From Gryganskiella cystojenkinii (taxonomy: Eukaryota; Mortierellomycota; Mortierellomycetes; Mortierellales; Mortierellaceae), in contig JAAAIG010000029.1 of the NCBI GenBank assembly GCA_015852425.1, positions 36,223 through 100,222 of the forward strand: a stretch of DNA of 64,000 nt. Direction: 5' to 3'. Position numbers and translations under genes: made by a program. The notes below the pieces were generated by a model, which was not told the DNA's origin, ran no database searches, and saw only the letters and a list, made by a program, of their open reading frames with translations. Below, piece by piece: positions 11,789 to 24,600 of this stretch. Positions within the stretch are counted from its first letter, which is position 1. Each line of letters opens with the position of its first letter.

Positions 11789-14700
11789 ATGGACACGCCT
11801 CAAAAGGCCCATAGGGCCAAGACCGCGGGTGCCAAGGCCAACAAGCACAAGAAGAATGCTGAAAAGAACAACCCCAAGGCCTTTGGCTTCCTCTCTGGAA
11901 GAAAGGCCGAGAAGGCGGCTCGCAGAAACTTGGACCGTGACCAGACTCGTCTTCACGTTCCTCTTGTCGACCGTACCCCGATGGACGCACCCCCAGTCGT
12001 TGTTGCTGTTGTTGGACCACCAGGAGTAAGTGGTTGATCACTTTCCCATAGCGGATGCAACTAATTGGCAATCACAGCAGACAGCAGACTAATGCATCTC
12101 TTATTTCAACCATAGACTGGAAAGACCACGCTGATCAAATCACTCGTCAAACGATTCACAAAGCACTCACTCTCCGAGATCAAGGGACCCATCACCGTCA
12201 TCTCTGGCAAGAAGCGTCGCCTCACCTTTATCGAATGCAACAACGACCTCAACAGTATGATCGACGTCGCCAAGGTTGCTGACCTCATCCTCCTCATGAT
12301 CGATGCCTCTTTTGGTCTCGAGATGGAGACCTTTGAGTTCCTCAACATTCTCCAAACCCACGGTTTCCCCAAGATCATGGGCGTTCTTACTCATCTGGAT
12401 CGATTCAAGAACAACAAGACGCTGAAGACGACAAAGAAAAAACTCAAGCACCGTTTCTGGACCGAGATCTATCAAGGCGCCAAACTCTTTTACCTTTCCG
12501 GAGTCATCAACGGACGTTACCCCAACCAGGAGATTATGAACCTTTCAAGATTTATCTCGGTCATGAAGTTCCGCCCCTTGATCTGGAGAAACACACATCC
12601 TTATATGATTGCCGATCGTGTTGAGGATCTTACCGACCCCGAGATGGTGCGTCAGAATCCTACCTGCGATCGTACCGTGACCCTCTATGGATACCTCCGT
12701 GGCACCAACATGAAGTCTGGAATGCGTGTTCATATCCCCGGTATCGGTGATCATTACATGAGCGACGTCAGTATCCTCCCCGACCCTTGCCCACTTCCCG
12801 ACAAGGTCCGCAAGCGTTTGGACGAGAAGCAAAAGCTGATTTATGCGCCCATGTCTGATGTTGGTGGTATCATGTACGACAAGGATGCCGTCTACATCAA
12901 CGTTCCCGGATCGTTCACGAAAAAGAGCCAGATCGTCAAGGGATCTATCAAGGGCGCTGGCGACGAATCCGGAGATGATGCGGAGGAGCAGGAAGATGAA
13001 GAATCTGAAGAGGAGGATTATGAAAAGGGTCAAGGCGAGCGCATGGTGATGAACTTGCAGGATGCCCCCGATACCCTTGCCAGTCAACTTGAGGAGTCGG
13101 AACTTCGTATCTTTGCTGATTCTGCGCCCGTTCGCGCAGGAGATGTCGATGAAGAAGAAGAAGAGGAGGAGGAGGATGAGGAAGAGAGCGATGAAGAGCC
13201 AACAGGACGCAAGGGTGAGTGCTCGATAAACAGGAGACCGTTTACGGTCTGCAAACGAAATTGAATTAATATGCCAACTAGTTGACTAACAATCTTTGTC
13301 AATCTCTTTATGGAATAGGCCCTCGCGAGCAAAAGGAGGCTGACAGCAATGGACGTATCCGTCGTCGTGCCGTTTTTGGTGATGAGGACGAGGATGTCGA
13401 GATGGCCAGCAGCGACGAGGAGGATGAGGATGCGGAAATGGATGAGGATGAGGATGAGGATGACGAGGAAGCCGAGGATGGCTACGGTTCCACCTCTGCT
13501 AATGGTCGCAGGAAATACAAGTCCAAGTATGAGGCAAAGCACACTGGAGGCAAGAAGAACAAGAACGACTCGGATGACGACGAGGAGGAGACTGTTGCTT
13601 TCGCTGACAGTGATAGTGATCTTGGAGATATCACTGGCGACGAGGATGACGAGGAAGAGAACTCGGAAGACGATAGTGCCTTGCGCTGGAAGAATGATCT
13701 GATGGCCAAGGCTGAGTCTGTCTTCCACTCGCGTCGCCGACCCAACCTCATGCGTTTGATTTACGGTGAACGCAAGTACACGCCTGAACAGATTGTCAGC
13801 GGAGACATCGATGAGGGTCGTCCGAAGGATGAGGAGGATTCCGACGAGGGCTTTGGAACCGGACCCGGAACTGGAGCCGAGGAGAGCGAGGACGAGGACT
13901 TTTTGACGCTCAAGAAGGAAGATACCGATGCCGTTATCGCCCAACAACTCGATTCCTGCAAGACCACGGTCGAGTTTTCAGATTTGGATGTCTGGGAGGA
14001 TCCTGAGGTTAAGGAGTCTATCCGGAATCGGTTCATCACTGGATCCTTGGATGTCCCTGGTGCCGCCGGTGCTGGAGGCGACGAAGATGAGGCCTTTGGT
14101 GATTTCGAGGATCTCGAGACTGGCGAGAAGGTTGAGGGCGGTGATGATGAGGACGACGAAGATGAGGATGATGATGAAGAAGGTGGCTCGTCCAAGAAAG
14201 CCCCCGCCGGCGAAAAGTCTTATGAGGACATGACCCGTGACGAGATTGCGGCCAAGAAGGAACAACTTAAGAAAAAGTTTGAGGCCGAGTACGGTGACGA
14301 GGATGATGAGAAGAAGGATTTCTACGACGAGATCAAGGGTGACATGGCTAAGCAGGCTCAGATCAACGAGGCCGAGTTCGAGGATGATGATCCCACAACT
14401 CGCGCGATGGTCGAGGGCTTCCGCCCCGGTACCTATGTCCGTATCTTGCTCAAGGATATGCCCTGCGAGTTTATCCAGTACTTCCAGCCGGAATACCCGA
14501 TCATCATGGGAGGTCTCTTGCCCGCCGAAGAGAACTATGGATTCATTCAAGTCCGTATCAAGAAGCATCGTTGGCACAAGAAGATCTTGAAGACGAACGA
14601 TCCCTTGATCTTCTCGTTGGGCTGGCGACGACTCCAGACGATGCCAATTTACTCTTTGAACGACGGCACGAGAAACCGTATGCTCAAGTATACTCCCGAG

Positions 14701-15733
14701 CATATGCATTGTCTCGCCACGATCTATGGACCGATTCACCCTCCCAACACTGGATTCTGTTGTGTTCAGTCTGTTTCTGAAGGCACTGTAAGTTATCCTA
14801 TGCGCTTTTGAGTCTTTGGTTATGACTGTTTTTGAAAAGATATAATACTAATTGACTTTTTTTCTTTTCTTTTCTTATGAATTTTAGTCCGCATTCAGAA
14901 TCTCGGCTACAGGAGTCGTCCTCGATATCGACCATACTGTCGAGATTGTCAAAAAGCTCAAGTTGACGGGTCACCCTTACAAGATTCACAAGAACACGGC
15001 CTTTGTCAAGGACATGTTCACGTCTTCTCTCGAGGTGGCCAAGTTTGAGGGTGCCAACATTCGTACGGTTTCTGGTATTCGTGGTCAAGTCAAGAAGGCT
15101 GTTCAAAAGCCCGAGGGACATTTCCGTGCCACGTTCGAGGACAAGGTGCTCATGTCAGATATCGTCTTCTTGAGAGCCTGGTACCCGATCAAGCCCAAGA
15201 AGTACTGCAACCCTGTGACTTCATTGTTGTTGGCCAAGAAGAAGGAATGGCAGGGTATGCGCTTGACAGGTCAGGTCCGTCATGCTCAGTCGATGCAGAC
15301 ACCGCAGAACCATGACTCTGTGTACAGACCTGTGGAGAGAATGACTCGTCGGTTCAACACTTTGAAGGTTCCCAAGGCAATCAAGTCCTCGTTGCCCTTT
15401 GCGTCCAAGCCCAAATTACTGCCAGCTCAACGGAAACCTGGACTTTTGCAACGTCGTGCAGTCATGTTGGATCCTGAACAGAAGCAGGTTTACACGTTGA
15501 TGCAACAGATTCAGACCTTGAAGCGAGACAAGGATGCCAAGAGGGCCGAGAAGGCCAAGGAGAGAAAGGTTGTCTATGACAAGAAGAAGGCCAAGGAGAC
15601 GGCCAACTACGATAACCGGGTCAAGCGAGAGCGGAAGGAGCAGTTCCGGACCCAGGGTAAAGAACAAAAGCGCCAGGCGCTCAAGGAAGCTGGTGGACGG
15701 CCGAGGAAAAAGTCAAGAGGCAACGATGATTAA
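11789..15733 (+). CDS. BMS1: Ribosome biogenesis GTPase BMS1
   Basis: Four exons: 11789-12025, 12116-13214, 13319-14787 and 14888-15733, 1216 residues, all junctions GT-AG and phase-consistent. The P-loop GPPGTGKTT is split by the first intron at residue 79. The N-terminal GTPase region follows ([42 protein letters not shown]), then long acidic tracts (about 460-560 and 690-800), and the BMS1/TSR1 C-terminal domain ([46 protein letters not shown]). The C-terminus is a Lys/Arg coil. BMS1 is a nucleolar GTPase of the small-subunit processome, working with Rcl1 and the U3 snoRNP in early 18S pre-rRNA cleavages. Length is close to yeast Bms1. Confidence 0.95.
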
Positions 15734-16117
15734 GCCTTTGTCGTAGGACTCGAGTTCTTATTTCTTTTGGACGTAGCGTTGCCCACACCCCATATCCCCA
15801 GTTTTCTTTTTCCTTTACATGTCCCTACATCATCTTTTTACAAAAAAACCATTAGAGCATTTTATCATCACTTTTTTAAAAACAATAACGCACTGCATTT
15901 TGAAACAATTCTCAGAAACGTTTGATGGGTTATTAATGATCAAAAAGTTTATGCAGAGGATAAGTGGCAATTGATAGATAAACGGGCATTAGATAAGTGC
16001 AAAACAACAAAACAAACGAGAATGACAAAGCAATGGGACAATAAAAAAGAACGATGAAAAAGTCTATACGGTGGAAGAGGACGTGGAGGATATAAAGAGG
16101 AAGGAAGATGGCTTTAC
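15734..16117. other. Convergent 3' ends of BMS1 and the GT2 synthase
   Basis: About 384 AT-rich bases between two converging stop codons, presumably both 3' UTRs and polyadenylation sites. Several AATAA-like and A-rich motifs, none assigned. Confidence 0.5.
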
Positions 16118-17974
16118 TTAAATGTGTCGACCCCCACCACTCCCTTGTCCGTACGGAGGTTGTTGTTGTTGATACGACTGACGCCATGACGGCTGTTGTT
16201 GTAGCTGTTGTTGCTGTTGTTGCTGTGATGGCCGAGGCGGTTGCTCCGCGTCATAGTACTCGCCATAGGTCTCGTTCGTGTGCATGGAGGCCAGGACGGA
16301 ATCCGGTTGGGCGAAATACTGAGCCAACTCGTCATCTTGATTATACTCGTACACGTCTGGATCCAAAGTTTGATCCTCAAGACCATCAACATCGTCCAAT
16401 CGGCCGAACCCACCACCACCTTGCCTTGACGCGGCAGCAGCGGCCTCGCGTTGACGCTGTTGCACTTGACTGAAATGACGGATAAGATCTGCGCTGGCAG
16501 GAGATTCCGGTCGAGGAATCTCGCCATTGTAGGGTCCCGTAGCGGTTGAGATCGAGAGTCCCTGTTGTTGCTCGAATTGGGTCGCTGTTGCTGCAGCGGC
16601 GGCGGCTGCCAGGGCGGCTTGTTCCGCGGCGCTGTTGGATTGTTGAGAACGTTGCTGTGGTTGCGTACCTCCATACTGATCCTTTTCCTGCTGTTGTTGC
16701 AATTCCAATAGCTGTTTCTCCTTCTCTGCCTGCGCCAACTCGGCCGGGGTGGAATCGATACCGGCACGGGTACCCCAGCCAACCTCATGAAGCGTGAAAA
16801 GCGCGTAAATCTTCATGATGGAGAAATAGTAACCAAAGATCAAAAAGGCTGGGACCCATATGACGTCCTGGGGGCGTTTGAATAAGTGGGGCAGGAGCTT
16901 GATGATTCTGGTCAGCATTAACCAGACAACATACGAAATAACGATATCCCAGAGTGGCAAATGGAATTTCCCCTCTGCAGCCATGACGACGACCGAGATG
17001 GGACCGGAGAGCAGCGTGATCGGGTTGAAGATCTTGTCCACCATAGTGAACGCGACATAGGGGTGACGGGACCAGATCCGACGTTCCGTAAACAATGACC
17101 GGAAATCCGATCGCCAGGTGTTTCGTGTCCAACGCAGGACTTGTTTAACAAACCGCCAGTTGTTCTTGAACGTGGACAGCAACTCGGCCTCTTTACAGAT
17201 CTGAACATAAGTGTTCCAACCGTGGAAAACCATCCAACGCGTCAAAAACTTGTCGTCACCAGAGTTGAGAGGGTACTTGCCGAGCCAGAAATCGTGCGTG
17301 AATTCGTACTGGAACTGAGGGTCTTGCAAGATACAGGTGCGATACGCGGCCGTACGACCGGACAGACAACAGACACCGCCGTCAATGTGAGTCGAGGCTG
17401 CGATTTCAATGTTACGGATCGTCAGACGGAACCCGGCCAGTACTTCCCAGACGGTTTGATAACGACCCACGGATTTAACCGTCTGAGAGGTACCGACACC
17501 GCCCATGTTGGGGTCTTCAAAACACGCCAGGATATAATCCAACGCGGTGGGCGGCCAGATCGCGTCATCGTCTGCGAAGACAATGATCTCACTGGTCGTA
17601 TTCCGGATGCCCTCGACCATCTGTAACCGTTTGTTGGCTTTTGGGACGGTCAGGACCCGGATCCTGGAGGGGTCGACAGAATTGGCCAATTCCTGTAGAG
17701 GCTCACGCATCTTGGTTTCTGTAATGATGATGATTTCCTTGGGGTTGTTGACGAGCCAGGAGTGAGCGGCTTCCTTGAATTCTTCTCCAGCATCGATGGT
17801 GGGGACGATGATGGTCACATCGTATTCGGGCCGATAGGTCGGGTTGGACTTGGGGAGCATGGGTCGATAAAAGAAATAGGCGACCAGTTTGATCAAGAAC
17901 CAGAGGTAGCGATAAAACCCGACGACGCCCAGTGGTACAAAGACCGGGAAGAGGTCCTTGGTGAGATACAACAT
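16118..17974 (-). CDS. Family 2 processive glycosyltransferase (fungal GT2 / hyaluronan-synthase-like)
   Basis: Single exon, 618 residues. An N-terminal membrane segment (GVVGFYRYLWFLIKLVAYFFY) precedes a GT2 catalytic core: YDVTIIVPTID, VFADDDAIWPP (the DDD nucleotide-sugar/metal motif, about residues 143-145), SGDDKFLTRW (acceptor-site acids) and QVLRWTRNTWR (the Q..RW-type motif of processive enzymes). C-terminal membrane helices (ITLLSGPISVVVMAA; WDIVISYVVWLMLTRIIKLL; VIWVPAFLIFGYYFSIMKIYALFTL) and a Gln-rich cytosolic tail follow. These enzymes sit in the plasma membrane and extrude a beta-linked polysaccharide while polymerising UDP-sugars. Relatives in fungi are known from hyphal-surface (GT2) and capsule (Cps1) work. 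The product here is not deducible. Some of the tail is Gln/Pro low complexity. Confidence 0.88.
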   Translation of the reverse strand: MLYLTKDLFPVFVPLGVVGFYRYLWFLIKLVAYFFYRPMLPKSNPTYRPEYDVTIIVPTIDAGEEFKEAAHSWLVNNPKEIIIITETKMREPLQELANSVDPSRIRVLTVPKANKRLQMVEGIRNTTSEIIVFADDDAIWPPTALDYILACFEDPNMGGVGTSQTVKSVGRYQTVWEVLAGFRLTIRNIEIAASTHIDGGVCCLSGRTAAYRTCILQDPQFQYEFTHDFWLGKYPLNSGDDKFLTRWMVFHGWNTYVQICKEAELLSTFKNNWRFVKQVLRWTRNTWRSDFRSLFTERRIWSRHPYVAFTMVDKIFNPITLLSGPISVVVMAAEGKFHLPLWDIVISYVVWLMLTRIIKLLPHLFKRPQDVIWVPAFLIFGYYFSIMKIYALFTLHEVGWGTRAGIDSTPAELAQAEKEKQLLELQQQQEKDQYGGTQPQQRSQQSNSAAEQAALAAAAAAATATQFEQQQGLSISTATGPYNGEIPRPESPASADLIRHFSQVQQRQREAAAAASRQGGGGFGRLDDVDGLEDQTLDPDVYEYNQDDELAQYFAQPDSVLASMHTNETYGEYYDAEQPPRPSQQQQQQQLQQQPSWRQSYQQQQPPYGQGSGGGRHI

Positions 17975-20900
17975 ATTGTTGTATAAGAACGACTAGCGCA
18001 GGGAGAAAAGGGTGATCGACAGTGCGTGGGAGATGCTGTTGTTGTTGTCACCGTCGAAGAGTTGGGGGTTGGTAGGTTTAGCAAAGGGGGTCTCGCAGGG
18101 GGTGGTCAGTTGAATGAAATGCCTATTGATCAGCACTGTTTGTCGTTATCAGCTTGTTTCGCGTTTTTTTTTTGTGGCAAAGGGTTCGTTGGTGAAGGTT
18201 GTGCTCAATTTGTTAGTGGTTGTGTTGGGAAATGAAAATCTGTGTGCTTAAGTTTAAGACGGAAAAAAAAGTAGCACGACTGAATGACGATGCAAAAAAC
18301 TGAATGCAGAATGTGAAATGGAGGGCGAATGAGGTACGATGGGGGTAGAGTTCGTTATATTCAGACAAGAGAAGAAAGAGAGAGAGAGATAAAGAAAGTA
18401 AAAGAAGGAAACACAAAGGAGTTGGAAGGGGTGGACAGGACGAAGGAGTTCAGGAGAAGAGACCGAAAAATGAGAATCAAGACGGTGCCACGATGGAAGG
18501 AGGAGGGGTGGATCGCTGTGAGTGCGTGAATGGATGACAACGAAGTCGGACGTGAAAGAACCCGATTACAAAAGGGCGGAAAGGGAAAGGGACAAGAAGA
18601 AGAAGGAGGAAGGGGATGAAGAGATTAAAATGAAGAACAAAGAGGAAAGAGCACTGTACCGAAGAACTTGAAAGGGAAAAGAGCGAACCAGAAAAGAAAA
18701 TCGCAACATGCCAACCTCGCAACAATAAAAATAGCCTCTCTCTCTCTCTCTTTTCTTACGCATACACCACATGTAACAGATATCCTTATTCTCTTGGTGG
18801 CGGGGCCAAAAGAGTCGCACTCAAAGCCGATTCCTGACAACCGACAAAAAAGAAAGAAAGAACGAAACAAAAAACAAAGGGGGTTCCTGTTCATGTACAA
18901 CACTTCTACAATTTGATCAAATCCAGCATAGCTTTTTTTTTGTTGCTGTTATTCTCCCCCCCCCTCATCACCTCTCCGTGTCTGTCTCCCTCCCACTCCT
19001 GGTTCGAGTCTTCCTTTTTCTTGTATTCCTGGGGCCCCCTCAATTACTCATCGGTTCCCTCCCATCGAGTCTATTTTGTCCGAGACCGGTATAAAAGACG
19101 CGCCGGAATCGAGTTCGATTTTTTTTTTTTAATATTTCTTACTGGGGCTATTTACCAATGCCAACATCTGACCCAAAAACGCGTTTCTTTCTCACCGGGA
19201 CACAGATGACTATCTCTGCCCCATTAATATCCTCCTTGGGGGTGGGGAGTTAAGGAGCGAGAATTTTGATTAGGGTAAAAGTGGTTCACCACCGTTGATA
19301 AAATACGAAATATTATATTTTTATTTACTTATTTAGGAACCTGATCTGATCTGATGAATGGGCCGCCAGCTCGCGAACTTGCCTCCAAAATGTTCCTTCG
19401 CCTGGCATCAAGAAAATCCTCCTCAGGGACCAACTTCTGTCGATTTCTCTTCTCTTATGTTCTTTCCAGTGCTTTTCAGGAATAAGCGTTTGGAGTGTTA
19501 ACTGTTGTTTGCTCCGGTCATCTATTTTTGTGGAACGAGAAAGAGTCCCTGCCTCTTCCCATGGGATCGGCGGTGTGGTGGGCGCATAACAGTACGCCCG
19601 AGGGAAAGGGCATGACGAGACAGTGAGAGAGATGTCATTCAATCATCAAACGACTCGCCTGGGGTCGTGGAGAAGTTTATTGACAGACTAGCGAATGAAC
19701 GAACGAATCCGACAATCAACAAGAGTGGCAGTGAAGAAACGGGAAGCGAACGAGAGAGACAGGGAGGGCTCTTTTGAAATGCGTGCATCAGGGCAACAGC
19801 CCAAGAACTCGTTTGAGACAAGGGGGCGAAAGAAAAGTCAAAGGTTGGCAAAGGGGCAGTAAATATAAAAAAGAAAGGAAAAGGAAAAGAAACGAAAACG
19901 AAAGTGACATGAACGAAAGAATCAAGAAACGTGCGCAAACGACAAGCGGACAGATCGTCCTTTGTCCCATTAAAATTCTTTTTTTGACACACGTAAAAAC
20001 TTTTTGTGTTTGCCCAAAAAAATCCTGTGAGCACAATGAAATCACACAGGCACAGCAAACACAATTCAACTCCTTGTTGCTGTCCGTGTCTCTTTCTCTT
20101 CAGCTTCGCCGTGTCTGTCCTCCATTCGTCCGACTCTGCCTTTTGTTCGTTTAACAAGTTCTTGTTGCTGCAATTGCAATTTTGCGACGTAGAAGAGAAC
20201 GATGAAAGGTGCAAAAGATAAGGATTTTGTCTAGCACTGGAAAAGTCGCACCTTCTGTGAAAGTAAAGGTCGGCTCTCTTTTTGTCAGGAAGGGTGTCCA
20301 CATGCCAACTTTGCCTCATTTGGGACAAGAAGGGGCGTTGAGCGATTTATTTTATTTTATTTTGTTGACACGAAAAATATAAAGTCGATCCTGGATCACG
20401 CAAACCACTCTGCTCTCATTGTCATGAACTAGAAGTATTGGCAATGATGCGACAGTTTCCCCTATCTTTGGTGCCCCTATCTCGCCGGACGAAAACCATT
20501 GAGAGTGAGTAAGAGACGACCGGAGGGTCCACCCTGACGGTGTTGGAAAAGAAGAAAAATATAACAGGAATTCATGTCGGGGTAGAGATGTTCCTTGATG
20601 ATCAACAATTAGAATCAACAAAGAGGTGAACATCCATGACGATGTCTAGTTTATCTTCCTTGAACCATTCTTTTTTTAGGTTCTATCCCATGAACCAACA
20701 AGGTAATGAAATGGAACCATGAGCGATGAACTTGCTTCGTCATTGACGTCTATTTTTTAAACCTTTTTGGGTTTCAAGAACCAGGGACCAAAACGTCCAA
20801 CAAAAAAAAAGGCGTTTTGTTTGTGTGTTCGTCTCTGGTTGATTGATCAATGATTGTTCGCTTTATTTTAGATATTTTTGGTTCGCTGCATTACAAAGGG

Positions 20901-21628
20901 GCACACGCGATACACGCTTGAGAGGACATGGGGTTGGATGAAGTATGGAGGAAGGAGGTGACGAGGTGTCAAAGGCGAGGAAAGCGGGTCAAAGGGAATC
21001 ACACTGCCACCGCCCAACCGCTATCTGATCTTGACTGGTCGGGCCGCTGCCCTTTTTTTCCAACAGCAAAAATCCAAAAGAGAGCACAAACAAAGAGCTC
21101 TTTATTATGTCCCTGCAACTCTGTCATTTACCGAAATGCCGACTCCGATCCAAATCCCACTTGACAGAACAGACATACCCCTGAACCTCTTTTGTTTTTT
21201 CTCTCTCTTTCTCTTTTCCGCTGTTTCCAACTTTCTCCTTTCAAACCACCATCCCTCTCGTCGGTACCATTTTTTTTTCTCAAGAAGTAGAGATAGAAAG
21301 CACTCTGTAGCCAACGTATTCTCCCTTCTTCTCCTCACTCTCCCTGCAGATCTATCTCAATCCTCCTTTGCGTCTCTATTCTCTTCTTTGAACCCCTCTC
21401 CTTTGGCTCTTTCGACATTCGAAACAACAACACTGCAAGGAGGCACAGACAGTTTATCGTCTTTCTTTGTTTACCTCTTCCCATCAGCACCCCTACCCCT
21501 CGCTTGAGTTTACACTGCTCCCTTAAACCACCACTGGCAGTCAAAGATCCCCCCTGTTGATACCCAGTACGCAACAGATCAAAGGATATCGATTTGATAT
21601 AATCGCAAAGCAAGCAGATACTCTCAAG
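17975..21628. other. Gene-free stretch between the GT2 synthase and the tetraspanin gene
   Basis: About 3.65 kb with long purine/pyrimidine-biased tracts and no supportable gene. The longest open frame (19639-20328 minus) has the Phe/Leu/Ser composition of translated poly-pyrimidine and no motif. The proximal part is the GT2 upstream region. The distal part (about 21180-21550) is a CT-rich leader before the tetraspanin ATG at 21629. A good TATAAAAG lies at 19090-19097 on the plus strand. Confidence 0.5.
19090..19097 (+). promoter_or_regulatory. TATA-box-like element without an assigned gene
   Basis: The string TATAAAAG is read on the plus strand. It is followed at 19157 by an ATG opening a 31-codon frame (start MPTSDPKTRF) ending before 19255. 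No homology is recognised, so whether this is a promoter of a tiny or non-coding transcript, or chance, is open. Confidence 0.3.
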
Positions 21629-24600
21629 ATGAGCTACAACCCTGTCAGCACCTCGGACAGCCGGAGCAATAGTCCAGTTCCGTTCTCACAACAACAACAA
21701 CACCAACAGCAGTTTCGTGGTAGCCACCCACTCAGTGATCATCGAAGGTAAGGAAACAAAAGAAAGCAAAAAAGCAAAGCCAAGCAACCGAAACTCGATG
21801 CATGAAAGACCGTGGAGCACCCGACACACATGATCCACTAGTTTCCCCTATAGTTTCTTTAAACAAGAAGTGAAGTAGAAAAGCATGTGCGTGGGTCAGC
21901 ATGTGTAGGTGTGTCTATCGGATCACCCTCCTCCACCCCTGGAAGATTGTTTGTCCTGCCCTCCCTCGCTGTCCTCCTGTTGCCACATCAAGCCCTCCGA
22001 AACCAAAGAAAAGCTGTTTTCCGAACTTTTTTTTTTTTTGATTGTGTAATTTGAGCAAAAAAAGATGGATGTGGAAAAGTGTGTGGTGGTGTGGAAAAAT
22101 ATTTCCTTTCATTTCATTTTAGTTTTTTTTTCGATGCCAGCTCGACCAAAAACAGCAAGAGCAAAGGAACAAATTTTTTATCGGATTCTGTGACGGAACC
22201 GGGAGAAAACGACAGAAAAATGACATGGCAGTCAGGGAGCGATTCTAACTTTTTTTTTTTTGGACAACATGGGAGGGAGAGTTGCACCTTTGCCGGGAAA
22301 AAAAACTACAATTTTTAACAAGTGAGCAATTCTTGGAGGATAATTGCATGTACTTTTTTGGAACAGCAGAACCGACAAAGACCATATCATGGATAACGAT
22401 ATGCACCTTTTCAATGAAATCGGGGGACCAAAAAAAAAAAAAAAAACAATCATATTAATAGACGCGCGATCATCGATACCAACCTCGAAACCCGAAGACA
22501 CCGTTACAGAACGAAGGAGAAAAGATAATTTTAAGGAGATGATCATTAAAAACAAACGGTGCCAATGGGGTTCTGCGGATTGTGGGTGTGTCTGTGGGCA
22601 GTAGTTCAATGGTCCATCTGTTGATGCTCTGAAGGGGATCGTGGTCCAAACTCGGCACGTTTCTTGGTGTGTTCCCTTCCCTTTCGTTATGTGTTGGCTT
22701 CTTTTTTTCTCTTTATTGTTTTGTCCAGTACAGTTTCCGCCTCCACCCCTCATTCCTTTCACTCTTTTCATCTCCCTTTGTTTCTTTATCCACATCCTCA
22801 CACGACAGCCACTTGTAACAATTTGCAGCAAACAACAACTTCCAAAAAAACTCACTCATATTTTTTTTTCATTTTGCTCTCCTCCTTTCGTCCTTCATCC
22901 CCTCAAGTTCTGAAGAGATCGTTAAAGCGCCAGGATCCCCTTACGCCGACTTGCTGGACAGATCCTTTGCCACCGATCAAGACTTTGGCTCTCTGCCTAT
23001 CGCCGCCGCACCATCTGTATCAAGACACCAACAGCACGTAGAACAGATCCCAAACAGGAACCCATTTGAACAGCAATCTTTGACGTCCTCGTCCTTGGTC
23101 TCTTCCTCGACTGCAAACCTTTCCTCCCCGCCGCTGCCACCACAGCATCAAAAGTCCAAACTTCAGGCACGATCCATCCTTAAGAACAAACAACATCAAC
23201 AACAACAATACCCCGGAGGATACCAATCCCCACCAACACATCAACAACTTCAACAGCAACAGCCTTATTACTACCAAGAACCATCGGCCTTTGATCTCAA
23301 CAGTCAAGAACACTCATTAACGGCAGGATTCCAACCACCCGTTACACAATTTGCTCGGGAAGCCAACATGATGCGACCGCCGAATCCTCAACACCAAAGT
23401 CGGACAGGAACGGCTTCGTCTGTGGGTTCGTTCGAGGGAGGGGATAGCAGCTCCACACACAGGTCCCTGTCGGGTCATCAACTACGCCCCACAGGAGTAG
23501 TGAACAACATGGACTCGAATACAGCTTACAACTTGACACAATCCGACATGACGCTCGAGGGATTGACTGAACGATGGAATGCGTACCAGGCCTGGTGGGC
23601 AAAACAGTACAAGGATTTACCCTTCTATCGACTCTGGACGCGGTCAAAATGGATCCTGTTGTTCTCAGTCGTTCTCCTGATGACCTACTCGGCCGCGGCG
23701 ATGGCGGTGTCACTTGGATACATTCTTGGACGTAAGTTTTATTTATGTGCACTCTTGTGGATAGAAAGACCGCTTGTTCTCATACATTTTTGTTTAGTTT
23801 TCGAGGTGGTTTGTCACACAGGAACCAAAAAAGGAACATGCATTATCAACCACAATAATGGGCGAAGCAAGAGAGGATCGCAGGATAGCAATAGTAGACG
23901 AAGATGGGAAAAAGACCAGACCCACCACAAAACCAGATAACTTGATCAAACTATTGGATTTTTTGCGAGAGCTGACTCTTCTTTGTTGTCGTCGTGTTCT
24001 CCTTTTGTTTCTAGGGTTTGAAAACGCCTCCGTGGTCATGGAGTTTCACAGCAAACTCATTTACAGTAAGGATGACTTATTCACACGGAGACAACAACTT
24101 AAAAAAAGAAGCGCCACCACCGCGCATGAACAACATCCCTTAGATCTGTTTTTGGAACATCTTGTTCCTAGATCTGAACTCACAATCTGACAATATTTCA
24201 TTCTCTCCCTTTCGGGCACCCTTTCTTTGTTATTCTTTTTTTAGTCACATTGGCGGGATCAGCAGTCGGATTGGCAACGGCGCTCGTGGGACTTGTCGGC
24301 GTTTTCAGAGAGAACCGGATATGGTTGTCATGGTACTCGATTATGCTCTGGCCCGTTTTTGCATTGTACTTGTCGGTCGGGTACATTGCCTTTCGCCGGG
24401 CCAAGAACCACCTGCGCAACCATCTCAGGGACGAATGGATTCATGACTATACTCGTGAGCAACGGCTACTCGTCCAGCGCAGTGTAAGACTCTTCCTCCC
24501 CCCTCGATATCCTTTATGTCTGTCCCTCTTTTTGTCCCTTTTTAACGTGCTCGAGCAGGCTGTTATGCCCGTCATGAACAAGACGGCTTTTATTTCTAAC

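Noticed and set aside
16114..16788. 224-codon open frame on the same strand as the GT2 synthase
   Set aside because: Shifted-frame shadow of the Gln-rich GT2 tail.
19639..20328. 229-codon open frame on the minus strand
   Set aside because: Composition of translated poly-pyrimidine sequence; no motif, splice partner or signal peptide.
24017..24066. Possible extra tetraspanin exon (GFENASVVMEFHSK) with acceptor-like CTAG and donor-like GTAAGG
   Set aside because: Its phase does not join exon 2 (creates a stop), while direct splicing 23731 to 24245 is in phase and gives a continuous tetraspanin.
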